Assembly (NCBI RefSeq): GCF_041435435.1
Contig: NZ_CP108494.1
Span: forward strand, 4,622,501 to 4,686,500
DNA: 64,000 bases
Direction: 5' to 3'
Origin: Streptomyces sp. NBC_01241
GTDB taxonomy: Bacteria > Actinomycetota > Actinomycetes > Streptomycetales > Streptomycetaceae
Under the pieces are notes generated by a model. It was not told the DNA's origin and searched no databases. It saw only the letters and a program-made list of their open reading frames with translations. Shown piece after piece: positions 61,701 through 64,000 of the stretch. Each line of letters opens with the position of its first letter. Positions within the stretch are counted from its first letter, which is position 1. Made by a program: the position numbers and the translations under genes.

Positions 61701-61945
61701 GCGACGGTCCGCCTCTCGGCCTCGTCCTGCGCCAGCCGGTCCAGGATCTTCTCGGCCTCCGGATCGGGCACGGCCTCCAGCATCCAGTGCCGCATGACCG
61801 CCTGGATCTCGCTCACGCCGGCGTCGTTGATGGCGCGGTCGAACTCCTCGCGCCTCTCCGCGGGAAGGGTCGCCCGGATGTCCGGGATGCTGTTGGGCAC
61901 GTCGACTTCGGCACCGCCGACGAAGGTTTTCAGGGGCTCGCCCAT
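61697..61945 (-). CDS. Antitoxin partner of the RelE/ParE-like toxin
   Basis: 82 residues, acidic: MGEPLKTFVGGAEVDVPNSI, TLPAERREEFDRAINDAGVS, HWMLEAVPDPEAEKILDRLA. The C-terminal half is a helix that would wrap around the toxin. It starts at the ATG with complement 61943-61945. No obvious helix-turn-helix is seen, so the module may be regulated by a degenerate DNA-binding N-terminus or another protein. Confidence 0.7.
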   Translation of the reverse strand: MGEPLKTFVGGAEVDVPNSIPDIRATLPAERREEFDRAINDAGVSEIQAVMRHWMLEAVPDPEAEKILDRLAQDEAERRTVA

Positions 61946-62530
61946 GGTTGGTCTCCCCGCTCTCCTTGCTCTCTCCGCACGGTCCGCCCGGTCGGCTCCG
62001 CCCTTGCGCGGGCCAGTACTTGGGTCACGTTAGCGCCAGGTCCGGAGGTGAGGGCGGAGCCCACGCGATACGTTTGCGCCGGGACCGGATCATCATGGGA
62101 CATACCGCTGCTCGACGGAGCGTCAGGTGGCGGCGAGAGAGCCGGACGGTCCGCCCATTGGCCGCTGACGCGGAGGGATTCGTGGCCGATTTCGACGACG
62201 TGGTGAGCGCCGTCGAGGCCGTGACGGCGGCGGAATGCCATCCCGGCCTCCACTCATTCGACGGCATTCCCGAGATCGCACAGCTCGCCATCGAGCAGGA
62301 AGCAACGATCGCGACGTCGACGCACCACCGCCAACCGTGTCGTCCGCCTGCCGCCCGCTGCCCGCTGCCCGCCGCCGGGACGTTACCGGGACGGCTCGCG
62401 CCGCCCCGGTCGGCTCACCGTTACCTGACGTCGGCGTAGTTGTCGGCGGCCGTCGCGTCGCACCTGGTGTGACCGGCGGGGTCGCACGGCCTGGTGTCGC
62501 CGAGCGGTCATACCCGTAAGGTGCGGTTGC
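61946..62530. other. 585 bp without a confident gene
   Basis: A plus-strand stretch at about 62165-62310 reads GFVADFDDVVSAVEAVTAAE and FDGIPEIAQLAIEQEA with plausible codon use, but no family or clear start was found; it may be decayed coding sequence. Confidence 0.35.
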
Positions 62531-63073
62531 ATGAACATCGGCTTCCGGCGCCTGGGCGATTCCGACGCTGATGCCCTCATCCGCTTTCTGACCGGAGAGA
62601 GGTGGCCCTTCCACGTGATCAGCGAGGTGGACGATGCGACAGCGCGTCAGTGGGCCACCGAGGGTCGCTTTACGGGCGAGGAGAACCGCAGCTTCTGGAT
62701 CGTTGCGGACGGGACGCCCGTCGGTCTGGTCCGGCTCATGGAGCTGACCGACGATACGCCCATGTTCGATCTCCGGATCCGGGCCGCGTACCGGGGCAAC
62801 GGCATCGGCGCGCAGGCCGTGACGTGGCTGACGCGATACCTGTTCACGGAGTTCCCGGAGGTACGTCGCGTCGAGGGCACTACCCGACAGGACAACATCC
62901 CGATGCGGCGCGTCTTCCTGCGCTGCGGCTACGTCAAGGAAGCGCACTACCGCGACGCGTGGCCGGCACACGACGGAACGGTTCACGACACCGTCGGCTA
63001 TGCGATCCTGCGCCGCGACTGGACGGCGGGTACCGTAACGCCTCTCCCGCGGGACGACGATCCGGTCGACTAG
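62531..63073 (+). CDS. GNAT acetyltransferase (RimJ-like)
   Basis: 180 residues. The Rim-type layout is clear: IGFRRLGDSDADALIRFLTG at the start, FWIVADGTPVGLVRLMELTD, the acetyl-CoA loop IRAAYRGNGIGAQAVTWLTR, and NIPMRRVFLRCGYVKEAHYRD. Such enzymes acetylate protein N-termini or small amines. Start ATG 62531. It stands alone between the toxin-antitoxin pair and the rhodanese operon. Confidence 0.88.
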   Translation: MNIGFRRLGDSDADALIRFLTGERWPFHVISEVDDATARQWATEGRFTGEENRSFWIVADGTPVGLVRLMELTDDTPMFDLRIRAAYRGNGIGAQAVTWLTRYLFTEFPEVRRVEGTTRQDNIPMRRVFLRCGYVKEAHYRDAWPAHDGTVHDTVGYAILRRDWTAGTVTPLPRDDDPVD

Positions 63074-63261
63074 ACGGTGCGACACCAGGGATGCGTGATC
63101 GACGGCTCGCGCCGTCGTGTCCGGTAGGTGTGCCCGCAATGTTGGCGGTGGTCAGGCCAGATCGAGGAAAAGCTTCTCCAGCTCTTCTTCCGACAGGGGG
63201 GCGTCGTCGGCGCTTTCTGCGCGACATCACGCGCGCACCCCGTGGGCGCGCGCGTGCGGGA

Positions 63262-63324
63262 TCAGCGCGCCACGCGGGCCACACCGACGACGAACACGGG
63301 CGCCGCGATGACCAGGGCGGTCAT
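63262..63324 (-). CDS. 20-aa hydrophobic peptide coupled to the rhodanese gene
   Basis: The ATG (complement 63322-63324) overlaps the rhodanese stop by 4 bp. The peptide is one hydrophobic stretch, TALVIAAPVFVVGVARVAR, then TGA at 63262. It may be a genuine tiny membrane protein or the truncated start of a sulfur-exporter-like gene, which often follows such rhodaneses. Further downstream a minus frame ends in LSEEELEKLFLDLA (stop near 63152), possibly another relic. Confidence 0.35.
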   Translation of the reverse strand: MTALVIAAPVFVVGVARVAR

Positions 63325-63905
63325 GACGTGCCTCGCAGTTCCGCGATCACGCTGCGGATGTCGGTGCGCGGTCCGCGGTTGTAGGGGAGCTTGGACAGCA
63401 GGACGCCCATGGCGCAGGAGTTGCTCAGCGCCGCGTACGTCAGGCCGGCGCCGACCGCGGTGCCGATGAGGTGCGAGCCGGGAACGAAGAGGCCCACCAC
63501 TCCGGTCGCAAGGACGATCGAACCGGCGACGAGCCGGACCTGGCGCTCCATGTCCCAGCGATCGGCGCCGCGGTTCGCGGGAGCGCCTGCCATCTCCCAG
63601 GCGTTGATGCCGCCCTCCAGCACACGGAGGTTCGGCAGGCCGGCCTCGGCCAGAGCCTTTTCGGCCTGGGCGGCACGGGTTCCGGAGCGGCAGACCAGGA
63701 TGACGTCCTCGTCGAGGTGGGTCAGCAGTTCGTTCCGGTGCTCGCGCAGGGTGGCGAGAGGCACGTTGCAGGCGCCGGGGATGTGGACCGTGCGGAACTC
63801 GCCGGGCGTGCGCACGTCGAGGATTCGCGGTGCGCGTTCCTCCTGTACGAGGCGGTGCAGGACGGCGGGGGTGATCGAGGAGATCTGGGCGGACTTCTCA
63901 GTCAT
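63321..63905 (-). CDS. Rhodanese with C-terminal DUF2892 membrane domain
   Basis: 194 residues. The rhodanese domain (1-110) has RILDVRTPGEFRTVHIPGA and the active-site loop VILVCRSGTRAAQAE (persulfide Cys near 70). The C-terminal part is a DUF2892-like pair of membrane helices (QVRLVAGSIVLATGVVGLFV and IGTAVGAGLTYAALS) and ends NSCAMGVLLSKLPYN. Similar proteins in actinobacteria and staphylococci handle sulfane sulfur under CstR control. A matching palindrome lies upstream. Confidence 0.87.
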   Translation of the reverse strand: MTEKSAQISSITPAVLHRLVQEERAPRILDVRTPGEFRTVHIPGACNVPLATLREHRNELLTHLDEDVILVCRSGTRAAQAEKALAEAGLPNLRVLEGGINAWEMAGAPANRGADRWDMERQVRLVAGSIVLATGVVGLFVPGSHLIGTAVGAGLTYAALSNSCAMGVLLSKLPYNRGPRTDIRSVIAELRGTS

Positions 63906-63930
63906 GGGAGGCTCCGTTCAAGAGAGTTGG

Positions 63931-63945
63931 ATACCCAGGGGGTAT
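63931..63945. promoter_or_regulatory. CsoR/CstR-type operator candidate
   Basis: atacccagggggtat is a G-tract-containing palindrome 26 bp upstream of the rhodanese start. It matches the shape of CsoR/CstR operators (ATACC..GGTAT), which respond to copper or per/polysulfide. No csoR-like gene is in the window. Confidence 0.6.
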
Positions 63946-63968
63946 TCGTCGGAATCGGCTGGGTGACC

Positions 63969-64000
63969 GTCCCGGTCGGGGGATGACCCCCGCCCGGGAC
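63969..64000. terminator. Strong hairpin at the right edge
   Basis: gtcccggtcggggg (63969-63982) pairs with cccccgcccgggac (63987-64000), 13 of 14, with a 4-nt loop. It probably terminates a transcript entering from the right. Confidence 0.55.

Overview
The window is high-GC actinobacterial DNA and almost certainly Streptomyces. The gene content is typical: GlnR, the nickel regulator Nur, the WhiG anti-sigma factor RsiG, the mycothiol enzyme MshA, a CssRS-type secretion-stress system with an HtrA-like protease, and many GTG starts and 4-bp stop/start overlaps. From memory, the order glnR - thiosulfate sulfurtransferase - nur - ygfZ - dtd - rsiG ... mshA - ybjN matches the chromosomal core around SCO4155-SCO4205 of S. 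coelicolor. I could not check this by alignment.

Layout. 1-2.6 kb: the 5' part of an MFS exporter gene facing out of the window, then a YciI protein coupled to an ECF42-type sigma factor. 2.7-6.6 kb: a large secreted DUF11-repeat protein and a Tat-exported PI-PLC-like enzyme. 6.7-12.2 kb, minus strand: sensor kinase, response regulator, a 58-aa protein, an HtrA-like protease, a LacI regulator and GlnR. 12.5-24.5 kb: hydrolase, MoaD/ThiS protein, membrane proteins, a Cys-containing leader peptide ahead of a sulfurtransferase/DUF1416 pair, DsrE, three translationally coupled membrane-anchored proteins, nitrobindin, Nur, YgfZ and DTD. 24.6-33 kb: RsiG, asparaginase, an Eis-like acetyltransferase, TetR, DUF2199, GalE and a UvrA2-like ABC protein.

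33.6-50.75 kb is an accessory island, a graveyard of mobile DNA. It holds an IS3 OrfA relic, the tail of a tyrosine recombinase, an orphan Imm21 immunity gene, IS21 debris, a frameshifted TnsA-like relic, and a methyltransferase gene split by a 1.23-kb IS30-family insertion whose removal restores the frame. It also holds a MerR-PP2C fusion and a Tn7-like transposon at about 44.6-50.75 kb with tnsA, a 76-aa gene, tnsB and tniQ. That transposon appears to have lost tnsC and most of a second tniQ by internal deletion, and carries a nucleotidyltransferase and a NUDIX protein as apparent cargo.

50.8-64 kb returns to core-like genes: an XRE regulator with a perfect palindrome upstream, an HBHA-like protein, DUF2516, a SpoIIE-type phosphatase with a receiver-like domain, an NlpC/P60 endopeptidase, a methyltransferase, MshA and YbjN. 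After these come a beta-helix-type protein fragment, an APH-fold kinase, two lipoproteins, a RelE/ParE-like toxin-antitoxin pair, a GNAT protein, and a rhodanese protein preceded by a palindrome that resembles CsoR/CstR operators.

The most interesting material is the deleted Tn7-like element (regular GTGA junctions, a -1 slippery heptamer ahead of tnsB, paired TniQ genes), the leader peptide, the 58-aa gene in the secretion-stress cluster, and the MerR-PP2C fusion. I did not find an unmistakably new defence or biosynthetic system.
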